DNA of 54,541 bases. Origin: Acidovorax sp. CCYZU-2555. GTDB lineage: Bacteria; Pseudomonadota; Gammaproteobacteria; Burkholderiales; Burkholderiaceae_C. Made by a program: the position numbers and the translations under genes. The notes under the pieces were generated by a model, which worked only from the letters and a program-made list of their open reading frames with translations, ran no database searches and had not been told where the DNA came from. The stretch spans positions 1 to 54,541 of the forward strand of contig NZ_JAHCDD010000037.1 of NCBI RefSeq assembly GCF_018413525.1, in the 5' to 3' direction. Positions 27,440-35,778 of this stretch are shown in pieces. Position 1 is the stretch's first letter, and every line of letters begins with the position of its first letter.

Positions 27440-27888
27440 GATGGAAAGGAAAGAAGTTCGGCCGCGTTCGGCTTGATGGTGAAGACTTCGACGCCGACCG
27501 CTTCGCAGTCGGGGTAGACGTCGGGTTTGCTGGTCGCCACGCGCGCGGCCACCACTTGCGGGTGGGCCAGCAGCGTCTGCAGCAGGGCGTCGCACAGCGT
27601 CTCCTGCAGCGCGATATGGCCGCGCGTGACTTCGCGCTGCACGGCTTCGCGCACGAAGTCGTAGTCGACGACTTCATGCAGCGCGTCGGCGCTGGGCGTG
27701 GTCGCGCGCAGCGGCACGTACAGGTCGATGTCGAAGCGCATGCGTTGGGGCGCGGCGCGCTCGAAGTCGTGAATGCCGATCGAAACCTGCTTTTCGAGGC
27801 CTTGCAGGAACAGCCGCCGACATTGCAGCAGAAGATCATGCGCGGCAATGCGCGACGGAGATGCGGTCATGGTGAAAGTCGAAGTCAT
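27436..27888 (-). CDS. FolB/FolX-family pterin enzyme, paralogue 2
   Basis: 150 aa. It has the same fold as paralogue 1: catalytic Glu in SIGIHDFERAAPQRMRFDID, Tyr in VVDYDFVREAV, Glu in IALQETLCDALLQ and Lys in VATSKPDVYPDCEAVGVEVF. It has a longer N-terminus with a second possible ATG at 27870. It overlaps paralogue 1 by four bases and follows the FolM-like reductase after 22 bp. Two FolB-like proteins next to a FolM-like reductase suggest tetrahydromonapterin or folate synthesis. Confidence 0.83.
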   Translation of the reverse strand: MTSTFTMTASPSRIAAHDLLLQCRRLFLQGLEKQVSIGIHDFERAAPQRMRFDIDLYVPLRATTPSADALHEVVDYDFVREAVQREVTRGHIALQETLCDALLQTLLAHPQVVAARVATSKPDVYPDCEAVGVEVFTIKPNAAELLSFPS

Positions 27889-27910
27889 GGGTGGACGGGA
27901 TCGGTGCGAC

Positions 27911-28708
27911 TCACTCGATCATGAACATGACATCACGTTCCAACGGCACCAGATGCTGTCCATTGTCCACGCATAGCGTTATTCCTGTAATTGCCGGGTT
28001 TTCCGCGAAGAAGACGCCGGTCTGCGCCACATGCTGCGCCGCCAGCGGCGCGCGCAGCAGATTGACGCGCGCCGCGCGGTCGTAATTGTCCTGGCTTTGC
28101 GGCCCGCTCGGGTACATCAGGCCGGGCGCCAGGCCGACCACGCGCACGTGAGGCGCGAGCGCCTGGGCCTGCAGCGCGACCGCGCGCTCCAGCGCGAGCT
28201 TCGACAGCGTGTAGGAAAAGTAATCGGGGTTGAGGTTCACGACCTTCTGGTCCAGCACATGGATGGCGACCGGCCGTGCGCCGCCGGGCGCGGGCGGCTG
28301 GGCGCGGTCGTGGGCCTGCCAGCGCTGGGCCCAGTCGCTGGTCAGCAGCAGCGGCGACAGCGTGTTGGTGTGCAGTTGCCGGTCCACGCGCGCCAGATCG
28401 GTGCCGAAGTCGCTCGCGCTGTCGGGCTCGAACAGCGAGGCGTTGTTGACCAGTGCCTGGGGCAGGGCGCCGCAGGCCGCGTAGACCTGGGCCATCAGCG
28501 GCGAGACCGCGCCGCGGTCGCTCAGGTCGGCCTGAAAGGCCAGCGCCTGCACGCCCAGTGCGCGCACTTCGGCGCAGGTGGCTTCGGCGGCCTCGCGGCT
28601 GCGCAGGTAGTGGCAGGCGACATTCCAGCCCGCGCGCGCGAACGCCAGGCAGAATTCGCGGCCCAGGCGCAGGCCACCGCCCGTGATCAATACCCAGCGC
28701 TGTTGCAT
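27911..28708 (-). CDS. Short-chain dehydrogenase, FolM/pteridine-reductase-like
   Basis: 265 aa NAD(P)H-dependent SDR. Cofactor site TGGGLRLGREFCLAFA is near residue 9; it has the arginine-containing form seen in pteridine reductases and FolM. Asn-Ala-Ser word in ALVNNASLF and the catalytic Y-x3-K in FSYTLSKLALERAV. GAGGA lies before ATG 28708. It heads the gene order SDR, FolB-like, FolB-like, ttcA. FolM reduces dihydromonapterin (and dihydrofolate) and in Pseudomonas supports phenylalanine hydroxylase, which is present at 43804. Exact substrate is inferred from neighbours. Confidence 0.82.
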   Translation of the reverse strand: MQQRWVLITGGGLRLGREFCLAFARAGWNVACHYLRSREAAEATCAEVRALGVQALAFQADLSDRGAVSPLMAQVYAACGALPQALVNNASLFEPDSASDFGTDLARVDRQLHTNTLSPLLLTSDWAQRWQAHDRAQPPAPGGARPVAIHVLDQKVVNLNPDYFSYTLSKLALERAVALQAQALAPHVRVVGLAPGLMYPSGPQSQDNYDRAARVNLLRAPLAAQHVAQTGVFFAENPAITGITLCVDNGQHLVPLERDVMFMIE

Positions 28709-28768
28709 GCAAGTTCCTCGATATGTTGCGGGTCGTCGCACGGAGATTTCCATGCGGAAAAATGGCAA

Positions 28769-28805
28769 CCGGCAATTACAGCCGAAAATGGCGGCTTGTT
28801 GCCGG
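28769..28805. promoter_or_regulatory. Nested stem-loop just upstream of the MidA-type gene
   Basis: CCGGCAA at 28769-28775 pairs with TTGCCGG at 28799-28805, and inside it AGCCG pairs with CGGCT. The right arm overlaps the start of the GGAAAG that would serve as ribosome binding site for ATG 28818. It could modulate initiation. No other support. Confidence 0.3.
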
Positions 28806-28817
28806 AAAGACAGACCA

Positions 28818-29933
28818 ATGACGGACAGTAGTGAGAGCAGTAGTGCAAGTTTATCGGGCGCACTGACCCAGCAGATCCACGCGCGCATCGAAGCCGCGGG
28901 CGGGTGGCTGGGCTTCGACGCGTTCATGGCGCTTGCGCTCTACAGCCCGGGCCTGGGCTATTACGCCAACGAACGCCCCAAGTTCGGCAGCATGCCGGCC
29001 TCGGGCAGCGATTTCGTGACCGCGCCCGAAATCTCGCCGGCTTTCGGCCGGCTGCTGGCCGCGCAGGTGGCCGAGGCGCTGGAGCGCACCGGCACGCGCG
29101 AGGTCTGGGAGTTCGGCGCGGGCACGGGCGCGCTCGCCGAACAGCTGCTGGCCACGCTGGGCGACCGCGTCGAGCGCTACACCATCGTCGACCTGTCGGG
29201 CAGCCTGCGCGCGCGCCAGAAGGAGCGCCTTGCGCCGTATGCCGCCAAGCTGCACTGGGCCGATGCCCTGCCCGAAGCGATGCAAGGCGTGATCGTGGGC
29301 AACGAAGTGCTGGACGCGATGCCGGTGCAGCTCTTGAACCGCAAGAAGGGCCAATGGTTCGAGCGCGGCGTGGTCTGGGACAGCGCCGCCGCAGGCTTCG
29401 CCTGGGAAGACCGGCCCACGGCGCTGCGTCCGCCGCTCGAAATCGACGGCCCGCAGGACTACCTGACCGAGATCCACGCCCAGGGCGAAGCCTTTGTGCG
29501 CACGCTGGGCGAGCGGCTGCAGCGCGGCGCGGCCTTCCTCATCGACTATGGCTTCGGCGAAGACGAGTACTACCATCCGCAGCGCCACATGGGCACGCTG
29601 GTGTGTCACCGTGCCCATCGCATGGACGACAATCCTCTGGTCGACCTGGGTCTCAAGGACATCACCGCCCATGTCAACTTCACCGGCACGGCCGTGGCCG
29701 CGCAGGAAGCGGGCATGGACCTGCTGGGCTATACGACCCAGGCGCATTTCCTGATCAACTGCGGTCTGCTGCAGCAGCTCGAGCAAATGCAGCAAGGCCC
29801 GCGCGCCATGGCCGCCAAACTGATGATGGAGCACGAAATGGGCGAACTGTTCAAGGTGATAGCCTTCAGCCGCGGCGTCGAGCCCTGGCCGGCGCTGGGC
29901 TTCGTGCAGGGCGACCGCACGCACCGGCTGTGA
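28818..29933 (+). CDS. MidA/NDUFAF7-like SAM-dependent methyltransferase
   Basis: 371 aa, family formerly DUF185. In mitochondria the relative NDUFAF7 methylates an arginine of complex I; bacterial members are mostly unstudied. The family start is clear (GWLGFDAFMALALYSPGLGYY, then SDFVTAPEISPAFGRLLA), followed by the SAM-binding motif VWEFGAGTGALAEQLL and the acidic strand GVIVGNEVLDAMPVQLL. C-terminal words: FLIDYGFGEDEYYHPQR and DITAHVNFTG. I chose ATG 28818. It is divergent from the FolM-like gene and followed by a DUF2905 gene after 13 bp. Cytoplasmic. Confidence 0.88.
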   Translation: MTDSSESSSASLSGALTQQIHARIEAAGGWLGFDAFMALALYSPGLGYYANERPKFGSMPASGSDFVTAPEISPAFGRLLAAQVAEALERTGTREVWEFGAGTGALAEQLLATLGDRVERYTIVDLSGSLRARQKERLAPYAAKLHWADALPEAMQGVIVGNEVLDAMPVQLLNRKKGQWFERGVVWDSAAAGFAWEDRPTALRPPLEIDGPQDYLTEIHAQGEAFVRTLGERLQRGAAFLIDYGFGEDEYYHPQRHMGTLVCHRAHRMDDNPLVDLGLKDITAHVNFTGTAVAAQEAGMDLLGYTTQAHFLINCGLLQQLEQMQQGPRAMAAKLMMEHEMGELFKVIAFSRGVEPWPALGFVQGDRTHRL

Positions 29934-29946
29934 GCAGGGCCATCGC

Positions 29947-30141
29947 ATGATCCGCTGGCTGATCATCATCTTTCTCGCGCTGTTGATCATCAACGGGCTG
30001 TCGAACCTGCTCGAACGCATAGGCCTGGGCCGGCTGCCTGGCGATTTCCGCTTTCGCTTTTTCGGCCGCGAGATCTTTCTGCCGTTTGCCAGCACGGTTC
30101 TGTTAAGCGTGATTGCTGCGCTGATCGCCAAGTTTGTCTAG
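29947..30141 (+). CDS. DUF2905 small membrane protein
   Basis: 64 aa with two hydrophobic helices flanking a basic loop: LIIIFLALLIINGLSNLL, then GRLPGDFRFRFFGREIFLPF, then STVLLSVIAALIA. This matches the DUF2905 pattern. It begins 13 bp after the methyltransferase gene and is probably in the same operon. Function unknown. Confidence 0.85.
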   Translation: MIRWLIIIFLALLIINGLSNLLERIGLGRLPGDFRFRFFGREIFLPFASTVLLSVIAALIAKFV

Positions 30142-30162
30142 GGTTGATGTTATTGGTAGTTT

Positions 30163-30191
30163 TTGACTATTTACTTTCTTGAATTGATAGT
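30163..30191 (+). promoter_or_regulatory. Candidate sigma-70 promoter for the small acidic protein / trxC
   Basis: TTGACT at 30163-30168 and GATAGT at 30186-30191 are separated by 17 bp, in a markedly AT-rich patch. The -35 matches the consensus at five of six places, the -10 at four of six. Confidence 0.4.
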
Positions 30192-30231
30192 TATATTTGG
30201 GTTTTAACGCAATCCGTGCGCTAACTATCAA
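30184..30231. repeat. Palindromic intergenic element with 10-bp perfect arms
   Basis: TTGATAGTTA at 30184-30193 and TAACTATCAA at 30222-30231 are exact reverse complements, 28 bases apart. The element resembles, in degenerate form, the TTGATAGC...GCTATCAA palindromes I recall from Comamonadaceae genomes. It overlaps the -10 of the candidate promoter. Confidence 0.55.
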
Positions 30232-30249
30232 CTTTAAGAACGTATCTCA

Positions 30250-30543
30250 ATGCTTTATCCGGTAGAACTTTCCGTGACTCCTTCTACGACTTCCGCGCCC
30301 GCCCCTTCGGGCCTGGCCATCCGTATTGGCGACACCTGGATCATGCTCGACGATTTGGACGACGAGGACCAGGACCAGGACGCCGATGACTACTGGAATG
30401 ACACTATCGACTATGCCGCGCATCCGGGCGCGCTCAATCCCTTTGTCGTGCAGCCCTTGGTTTATCCATCCGAATGCGAGGACGACAAGGATTTCGCCGC
30501 GCTGGTTGCTTTCGTGCAAGGGGTGAAGGGGCTGGATGCGTGA
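30250..30543 (+). CDS. Small acidic protein of unknown function
   Basis: 97 aa. The centre is strongly acidic: IMLDDLDDEDQDQDADDYW. The rest has no recognised domain (LAIRIGDTW before it, ALNPFVVQPLVYPSECEDD after it). Codon choice looks like the neighbouring genes, and the frame is preceded by an AT-rich promoter-like patch, so I take it as real. Start is uncertain: ATG 30250 has only a weak binding site, and a GTG lies about seven codons further on. It precedes trxC by 85 bp. Not a ferredoxin; no cysteine motif. Confidence 0.6.
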   Translation: MLYPVELSVTPSTTSAPAPSGLAIRIGDTWIMLDDLDDEDQDQDADDYWNDTIDYAAHPGALNPFVVQPLVYPSECEDDKDFAALVAFVQGVKGLDA

Positions 30544-30628
30544 TCTGCTTGAAGATGGCGTGCCTGCCCCGAAATGATGGCAATGGCCGTTGCGGCCTGT
30601 GTTCCATCTCCTTCGACAAAGGCCTGCC

Positions 30629-31063
30629 ATGTCCGACGCCCTGCATTTCGTCTGCCCCCACTGCCACACCACCAACCGCGTAGCGCGCGAGCAGCTGGGC
30701 AATGCGCCCGATTGCGGCAGCTGCCACCAGCCGCTGGTCACGGGCGAGCCCGTGGCGCTGGACGCCGCGAGCTTTGCCAAGCATGTGGGCCGCAGCCAGG
30801 TACCGGTAGTGGTCGATTTCTGGGCGCCCTGGTGCGGCCCTTGCCGCAGCATGGCGCCGGCCTTTGCCCAGGCCGCCAAGGCGCTGGCGCCCGGCGTGCA
30901 GCTCGCCAAGCTCGACACCGAAGCCCATCCCCAGGCCGCCGCGCCCTATAACATTCGCAGCATTCCGACGATGGTGGTGTTTCGCGGCGGACAGGAGCTG
31001 GGCCGGATTTCGGGCGCCATGGGCGCGGCCGATATCCAGCGCTGGGTCCAGTCAGTGATATGA
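30629..31063 (+). CDS. trxC: Thioredoxin TrxC (thioredoxin 2)
   Basis: 144 aa cytoplasmic disulfide reductase. It has the N-terminal zinc finger typical of TrxC: C9/C12 (CPHCH) and C29/C32 (CGSC). The thioredoxin active site WCGPC is at 68-72 (DFWAPWCGPCRSM), with the cis-proline in IRSIPTMVVF. The start ATG 30629 gives the complete zinc finger. E. coli TrxC is OxyR-controlled; I found no OxyR site. It is convergent with the DUF779 gene. Confidence 0.94.
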   Translation: MSDALHFVCPHCHTTNRVAREQLGNAPDCGSCHQPLVTGEPVALDAASFAKHVGRSQVPVVVDFWAPWCGPCRSMAPAFAQAAKALAPGVQLAKLDTEAHPQAAAPYNIRSIPTMVVFRGGQELGRISGAMGAADIQRWVQSVI

Positions 31064-31082
31064 CACACCCCCTGAGCCGCTA

Positions 31083-31105
31083 ACGCCAGTTTCATGAGCT
31101 GGCGT
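31083..31105. terminator. Stem-loop between convergent trxC and DUF779 genes
   Basis: ACGCCAG at 31083-31089 and CTGGCGT at 31099-31105 form a 7-bp stem with a 9-base loop, 20 bp after the trxC stop and 28 bp before the DUF779 stop. No T-run follows, so its terminator role is uncertain. Confidence 0.35.
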
Positions 31106-31132
31106 GAATCAATCCAAGAATAGGATTTTGAG

Positions 31133-31519
31133 TCAGATTGGTGGTTTGGCTTCGCCCTGGGCATCGAGCTGCGCGAGCTCGGCGGCGGTGAACACGCGCG
31201 AGCGCGTGTGAAAGCTCTTGCCTTCGGGGCCTTCGAGCGAGAACGTGCCGCCGCCATGGCCGTCGATCACGTCGATGATCAGCTGCGTATGGCGCCAGCT
31301 CGCATACTGCGAGCGGCTGATGTAGAACGGGCAGCCGCCGATCTGGCCCAGGTACACATCGCCCGGCCCCGTGGTCAGCTCGCCGAGCAGATAGCAGTTG
31401 GCCGCGCTGTTGTCGCAGCAGCCGCCCGACTGATGGAACATCAATCCCGGGCCGTGCTTCTTCTTCAGCTCGGAAATCAGCGCTTGGGCAGCGGGCGTTG
31501 CAATGACGGTTTCGACCAT
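31133..31519 (-). CDS. DUF779 protein, partner of aldehyde dehydrogenase
   Basis: 128 aa. DUF779 proteins are almost always encoded beside an ExaC/AldB-type aldehyde dehydrogenase, as here. The cysteine-rich word FHQSGGCCDNSAANCYL is typical, and GQIGGCPFYIS and QLIIDVIDGHGGGTFSLEG follow. ATG 31519 starts at the family's usual MVET-like N-terminus. The gap to the upstream aldehyde dehydrogenase gene (117 bp) contains a CCGTTCG repeat copy. Function unknown. Confidence 0.88.
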   Translation of the reverse strand: MVETVIATPAAQALISELKKKHGPGLMFHQSGGCCDNSAANCYLLGELTTGPGDVYLGQIGGCPFYISRSQYASWRHTQLIIDVIDGHGGGTFSLEGPEGKSFHTRSRVFTAAELAQLDAQGEAKPPI

Positions 31520-31557
31520 GGCAGGTTTCCTTGGCAGGCTTAGGGCAAACGCTAAAA

Positions 31558-31604
31558 CCGTTCGTGGTGAGCCTGCCTGCGCGGCCCGGTCGAACCATGA
31601 ACGG
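31558..31604 (+). repeat. CCGTTCG...GAACGG repeat copy
   Basis: It begins CCGTTCGTGGTGAGCCTGC and ends GGTCGAACCATGAACGG, with about 13 extra bases in the middle compared with the 33-bp unit at 46671-46703. It lies inside the aldehyde dehydrogenase-DUF779 pair. Confidence 0.65.
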
Positions 31605-31636
31605 CCTGTTCTCCAGCAGAGGGCGTTGCCCAAGCC

Positions 31637-33157
31637 TCAGAAGAACCCCATCTTGTTCTCGCTGTAGCTCACCAGCAGATTCTTGGTCTGCTGGTAGTGG
31701 TTGAGCATCATCTTGTGGTTCTCGCGGCCCAGGCCCGATTCCTTGTAGCCGCCGAACGCCGCATGCGCGGGGTAGTGGTGGTAGCAATTGGTCCAGACGC
31801 GCCCGGCCTTGATGGCCCGGCCCATGCGGTAGGCCACGTTGCCGTTGCGGCTCCAGACGCCTGCGCCCAGGCCGTAGAGCGTGTCGTTGGCCAGCTCCAG
31901 CGCTTCGGCTTCATCCTTGAAGGTGGTCACAGCCAGCACCGGGCCGAAGATTTCCTCCTGGAAGATGCGCATCTTGTTGTGGCCCTTGAACAGCGTGGGC
32001 TGCACGTAATAGCCGCCCGCGAGATCGCCGTCGAGCTTGGCCACGCTGCCGCCGCACAGCACTTCGGCGCCTTCCTGCTTGCCCAGATCGAGATAGGACA
32101 GGATCTTGGTCATCTGCTCCTTGCTGGCCTGCGCACCCATCATCGAGTCGGTGTCCAGCGGGTTGCCGTGCTTGATGGCGGCGACGCGGCGCAGCACTTT
32201 TTCCATGAAGCGCTCATAGATCGATTCATGGATCAGCGCGCGCGACGGGCAGGTGCAGACTTCGCCCTGGTTGAACGCGAACAGCACCAGGCCTTCGATG
32301 GCCTTGTCGAGAAACGCGTCGTCCTTGTCCATGACATCGGCGAAGAAGATATTGGGCGACTTGCCGCCCAGCTCCAGCGTCGCGGGAATCAGGCTGTTGG
32401 CTGCGGCCTGGGCGATGACGCGGCCGGTGCTGGTCGAGCCCGTGAACGCGATCTTCGCGATGCGCTTGCTCGTGGCCAGGGGCATGCCGGCTTCGCGGCC
32501 GAAGCCGTTGACGATGTTGAGCACGCCGGGCGGCAGCAGATCGGCGATCAGCCCGGCGAGCACCAGAATGCTGATGGGCGTCGATTCGGCGGGCTTGAGC
32601 ACCACGCAATTGCCCGCGGCCAGCGCGGGAGCGAGCTTCCATGCGGCCATCAGGATGGGGAAGTTCCAGGGAATGATCTGCCCGACCACGCCCAGCGGCT
32701 CGTGGAAGTGGTAGGCGATGGTGTCGCCATCGATCTCGCTGATGCCGCCTTCCTGGGTGCGGATCGCGCCCGCGAAATAGCGGAAGTGGTCGGCCGACAG
32801 CGGAATGTCGGCGTTGAGCGTTTCGCGAATCGCCTTGCCGTTGTCGACGGTCTCGACATAGGCCAGCAGCTCGCGGTTGGCGTCTATGCGGTCGGCAATC
32901 TGCAGCAGTATCTGGCTGCGCGCCGCGGCCGAAGTCTTGCCCCAGGCATCGGCCGCGGCATGCGCGGCGTCCAGCGCCTTCTCGACGTCGGCCGCCGTGC
33001 CGCGCGCCGCCTTGGTGTAGACCTTGCCGTTGATCGGGGAGATCACGTCGAAATAAGCGCCCTCCGTGGGCGGTACCCATTGCCCACCGATGAAGTTGTC
33101 GTACTGGGGCTGGAAGCTGTGCAGGGCATCGGCGGAGCCGGGTGGCGCGTATTGCAT
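31637..33157 (-). CDS. NAD-dependent aldehyde dehydrogenase (ExaC/AldB/AcoD type)
   Basis: 506 aa, normal for the acetaldehyde/aliphatic aldehyde dehydrogenase group. General base E262 in [13 protein letters not shown], catalytic C301 in [11 protein letters not shown], cofactor loop [13 protein letters not shown] and the [20 protein letters not shown] stretch. The word GEVCTCPSR is typical of the ExaC group. ATG 33157 has AAGGAG upstream. It precedes the DUF779 gene. Oxidises short-chain aldehydes to acids; an iron alcohol dehydrogenase gene lies 1.4 kb upstream but is separated by cca. Cytoplasmic. Confidence 0.93.
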   Translation of the reverse strand: MQYAPPGSADALHSFQPQYDNFIGGQWVPPTEGAYFDVISPINGKVYTKAARGTAADVEKALDAAHAAADAWGKTSAAARSQILLQIADRIDANRELLAYVETVDNGKAIRETLNADIPLSADHFRYFAGAIRTQEGGISEIDGDTIAYHFHEPLGVVGQIIPWNFPILMAAWKLAPALAAGNCVVLKPAESTPISILVLAGLIADLLPPGVLNIVNGFGREAGMPLATSKRIAKIAFTGSTSTGRVIAQAAANSLIPATLELGGKSPNIFFADVMDKDDAFLDKAIEGLVLFAFNQGEVCTCPSRALIHESIYERFMEKVLRRVAAIKHGNPLDTDSMMGAQASKEQMTKILSYLDLGKQEGAEVLCGGSVAKLDGDLAGGYYVQPTLFKGHNKMRIFQEEIFGPVLAVTTFKDEAEALELANDTLYGLGAGVWSRNGNVAYRMGRAIKAGRVWTNCYHHYPAHAAFGGYKESGLGRENHKMMLNHYQQTKNLLVSYSENKMGFF

Positions 33158-33223
33158 GGACTTATCTCCTTGGGTGGACGAATGGCCCATGTTCGACCCA
33201 AACCGAGAAAATGCGTTCCGGGC

Positions 33224-34480
33224 TTACCCTGGGTTCGTGGCCAGCCAGCGCACTATCGCCTGGGTGCGCGCGGCGGCAACGGCTTCGCCGATCGCGCGGC
33301 CGGTACGGCCTTCGGCCGCGGCCTGGGCCGCGACTTGCGCCGTGACCACGGACAGCGCCTGGTCCAGCGCCGCCTGCAGGCGCGCGCGCTGCGGATAGGG
33401 CTGGTCTTCCAGGCCCAGGCGCCCGCGCGCGTCGCACTCGCAGGCCTGCAGCGCCAGCGCGAAACGCGCGGGCTGGCGAATCGCGTCGCAGCGCTCGAAC
33501 AACCGCATCAGCGCGGCCGCGTTCAGCTCGCCGCTGCGGTGAATGTTGCCGTGTTCGCGCGCCACCACGTCGGCGAGTTCGCGGCAGTCGGTGGGCACGC
33601 GCAGCCTATCGCCCACCTGCCTGGCCAGTCGTGCGCTGCGCTGCTCGTGGCCTATGTGGCGCGGCAGCACGTCGGCCGGCGTCGTGCCCTTGCCCAGGTC
33701 GTGCACCAGGCAGGCGTAGCGCACGGCCAGCGGCGCCGCCAGGCGCGCGGCCTGCTGCAGCACCATCATCACGTGCACGCCGGTGTCGATCTCGGGGTGG
33801 TATTCGGCGCGCTGGGGCACGCCCCACAGGCGCGCGAGTTCGGGCAGCAGCACTTCGAGCGCGCCGCAGTCGCGCAGCACTTCGAACATGCGCTCGGGCG
33901 CGGCTTCCATCAGCCCGCGCGCAATTTCCTGCCACACGCGTTCGGCGACCAGGTCGCTGGCTTCGCCGGCGTCGACCATCTCGCGCATCAAGGCCATGGT
34001 TTCGGGCGCGACGCTGAAGTCGGCAAAGCGCGCCGCGAAACGCGCCACGCGCAGTATGCGCACCGGGTCTTCGCGGAAAGCGTCGGTCACATGGCGCAGC
34101 AGTCGGGCCGCAAGATCGCCCTGGCCGCCATAGGGGTCGCTGAGCGTGCCGTTTTCGGGCCAGCCTTCGTGAGCGGCCATGGCGTTGATCGTCAGGTCGC
34201 GGCGCGCGAGGTCTTCTTCCAGCGTGACGTCGGGCGACGACTGCACGGCAAAGCCGCGGTAGCCGCGCCCGCTCTTGCGCTCGGTGCGCGCCAGCGCGTA
34301 TTCCTCATGGGTCTTGGGATGCAGGAAGACGGGGAAGTCGCGGCCCACGGGCTGGAAGCCCTGGGCCACCATTTCTTCGGGCGTGGCGCCGACCACGACC
34401 CAGTCGTGGTCATGGACCGGTCGGCCCAGCAACTGGTCGCGCACCGCGCCGCCGACCATGAGGATTTGGATGGAACTCAT
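33224..34480 (-). CDS. cca: CCA tRNA nucleotidyltransferase (multifunctional, HD domain)
   Basis: 418 aa. Adds or repairs the 3' CCA end of tRNA. Head domain: [13 protein letters not shown] and the metal pair D24/D26 (HDHDWVVVG), then [11 protein letters not shown]. The C-terminal half holds an HD phosphohydrolase domain ([18 protein letters not shown]), as in the E. coli enzyme of about the same length. ATG 34480 provides the first beta strand ([11 protein letters not shown]). It is followed by the aldehyde dehydrogenase gene after 66 bp on the same strand. Cytoplasmic. Confidence 0.94.
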   Translation of the reverse strand: MSSIQILMVGGAVRDQLLGRPVHDHDWVVVGATPEEMVAQGFQPVGRDFPVFLHPKTHEEYALARTERKSGRGYRGFAVQSSPDVTLEEDLARRDLTINAMAAHEGWPENGTLSDPYGGQGDLAARLLRHVTDAFREDPVRILRVARFAARFADFSVAPETMALMREMVDAGEASDLVAERVWQEIARGLMEAAPERMFEVLRDCGALEVLLPELARLWGVPQRAEYHPEIDTGVHVMMVLQQAARLAAPLAVRYACLVHDLGKGTTPADVLPRHIGHEQRSARLARQVGDRLRVPTDCRELADVVAREHGNIHRSGELNAAALMRLFERCDAIRQPARFALALQACECDARGRLGLEDQPYPQRARLQAALDQALSVVTAQVAAQAAAEGRTGRAIGEAVAAARTQAIVRWLATNPG

Positions 34481-34521
34481 GCGCCAAGTGTCGCCGGATT
34501 TGGGGCGACCCCTGGCGGAAG

Positions 34522-35676
34522 TCAGAATGCGGCGGAGTAGATCGCGAGCGCGTCGTCCACCGTGAGCGGGCGCGGATTGTTCATCAGCAGCCGTTCCTGC
34601 AGCATCGCGTCCGCGGCCAGCGTGGCGATCATGTCTTCGGCGACGCCATGGTCGCGCAGGCGCATGGGCAGCGCGGTCTTCTCGATCAGCGCGACGATGT
34701 GGGCAATGAAGTCGGCCGCGCGCTCGGCGTGCGTACCCGTCTGCGCCAGGCCCAGCGCCGCGCCGAGTTCGGCATAGCCTTGCGGATGCGTGCTGGCGTT
34801 GAAGCGCAGCACATGGGGCAGCACCAGCGCATTGGTCAGGCCATGCGGCAGGTGGTAGCGCCCGCCCAGCGGGTAGGCCAGCGCGTGCACCGCGGCCACC
34901 GGCGCGTTGGCAAAGGCCTGGCCGGCAAGCATCGAGCCCAACAACATGGCTTCGCGCGCTGCGAGGTCACCGCCGTTGACGCAGACCTTTTCCAGGTTTG
35001 TGGACAGCAGCTTGAGCGCCAGCGTGGCCGCGTGGTCCGACAGCGGGTTCTTCAGGCGCTTGCTGGTGAACGCCTCGATCGCATGCACCATGGCATCGAT
35101 GCCCGTGGCGGCGGTGATCGCCGGGGGCAGACCCACCGTCAGCTCCGCGTCGAGCACGGCCAGATCGGCATAGAGCTGGCGCGCAACAATGCCGCTTTTG
35201 GTCGTCGCTCCAGTGGTCACGATGGCGACGGGCGTGACTTCGGAGCCCGTGCCGGCGGTCGTGGGAATATGCACCAGCGCAAGCCGTCCGCCGCTGACCT
35301 TGTCGATGCCGTACATCGCGCTCAGCGGCTGATCGCCCGCGGCCAGCACCGCGACGAGCTTGGCGACGTCCATGGACGAGCCGCCGCCCACGCCCAGCAC
35401 CAGCGTGGCGCCGAAATCGCGCGCACGGGCCGCGGCCTTTTCAACCACATGGTCCGGCGGGTCGGCTTCGACGTCGTCGCAGACCAGCAGCTCCCAGCCA
35501 TGGGCGCGCAGCGACGCGAATGCCGGCTCCAGCAGCCCGCTGCGGACCAGGAATTTGTCGGTCACGGCCATCACGCGGCCGGGCGTGAAGCGTTGCGAAA
35601 GGATTTCTCCTATGTTTTGCGCGGCACCCGTCTGGATGATGACTTGCGCGACGGTGCTGAATGAGAACGACGACAT
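34522..35676 (-). CDS. Iron-containing alcohol dehydrogenase
   Basis: 384 aa of the group III (Fe-ADH) superfamily. NAD-binding word [18 protein letters not shown], the [15 protein letters not shown] loop, and metal-binding regions [15 protein letters not shown] and [17 protein letters not shown] with the conserved histidines. I chose ATG 35676 (MSSFSFS). Substrate could be an aliphatic alcohol, lactaldehyde or maleylacetate; motifs alone do not separate these. It stands 41 bp upstream of cca on the same strand. Cytoplasmic. Confidence 0.9.
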   Translation of the reverse strand: MSSFSFSTVAQVIIQTGAAQNIGEILSQRFTPGRVMAVTDKFLVRSGLLEPAFASLRAHGWELLVCDDVEADPPDHVVEKAAARARDFGATLVLGVGGGSSMDVAKLVAVLAAGDQPLSAMYGIDKVSGGRLALVHIPTTAGTGSEVTPVAIVTTGATTKSGIVARQLYADLAVLDAELTVGLPPAITAATGIDAMVHAIEAFTSKRLKNPLSDHAATLALKLLSTNLEKVCVNGGDLAAREAMLLGSMLAGQAFANAPVAAVHALAYPLGGRYHLPHGLTNALVLPHVLRFNASTHPQGYAELGAALGLAQTGTHAERAADFIAHIVALIEKTALPMRLRDHGVAEDMIATLAADAMLQERLLMNNPRPLTVDDALAIYSAAF

Positions 35677-35753
35677 GCGAGTGAAGGCGAGTGGTGGGAA
35701 TGCACCATCCTGACGCGACTTGGCGGCCAAGTCCAGCGCCTTGGCGTCACCGA

Positions 35754-35776
35754 GGGAGGCCGGCCGCAGGCTTCCC
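35754..35776 (-). terminator. Stem-loop downstream of the GST gene
   Basis: GGGAGGCC at 35754-35761 pairs with GGCTTCCC at 35769-35776 (one wobble) around seven bases. It directly follows the GST stop on the minus strand but has no T-run. Confidence 0.35.
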
Positions 35777-35778
35777 CT

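Noticed and set aside
31697..34540. 947-codon open frame on the plus strand opposite the aldehyde dehydrogenase and cca genes
   Set aside because: It is antisense to two well-supported genes and its product is a low-complexity Arg/His/Ala/Gly mix, as expected from high-GC codon bias on the other strand.
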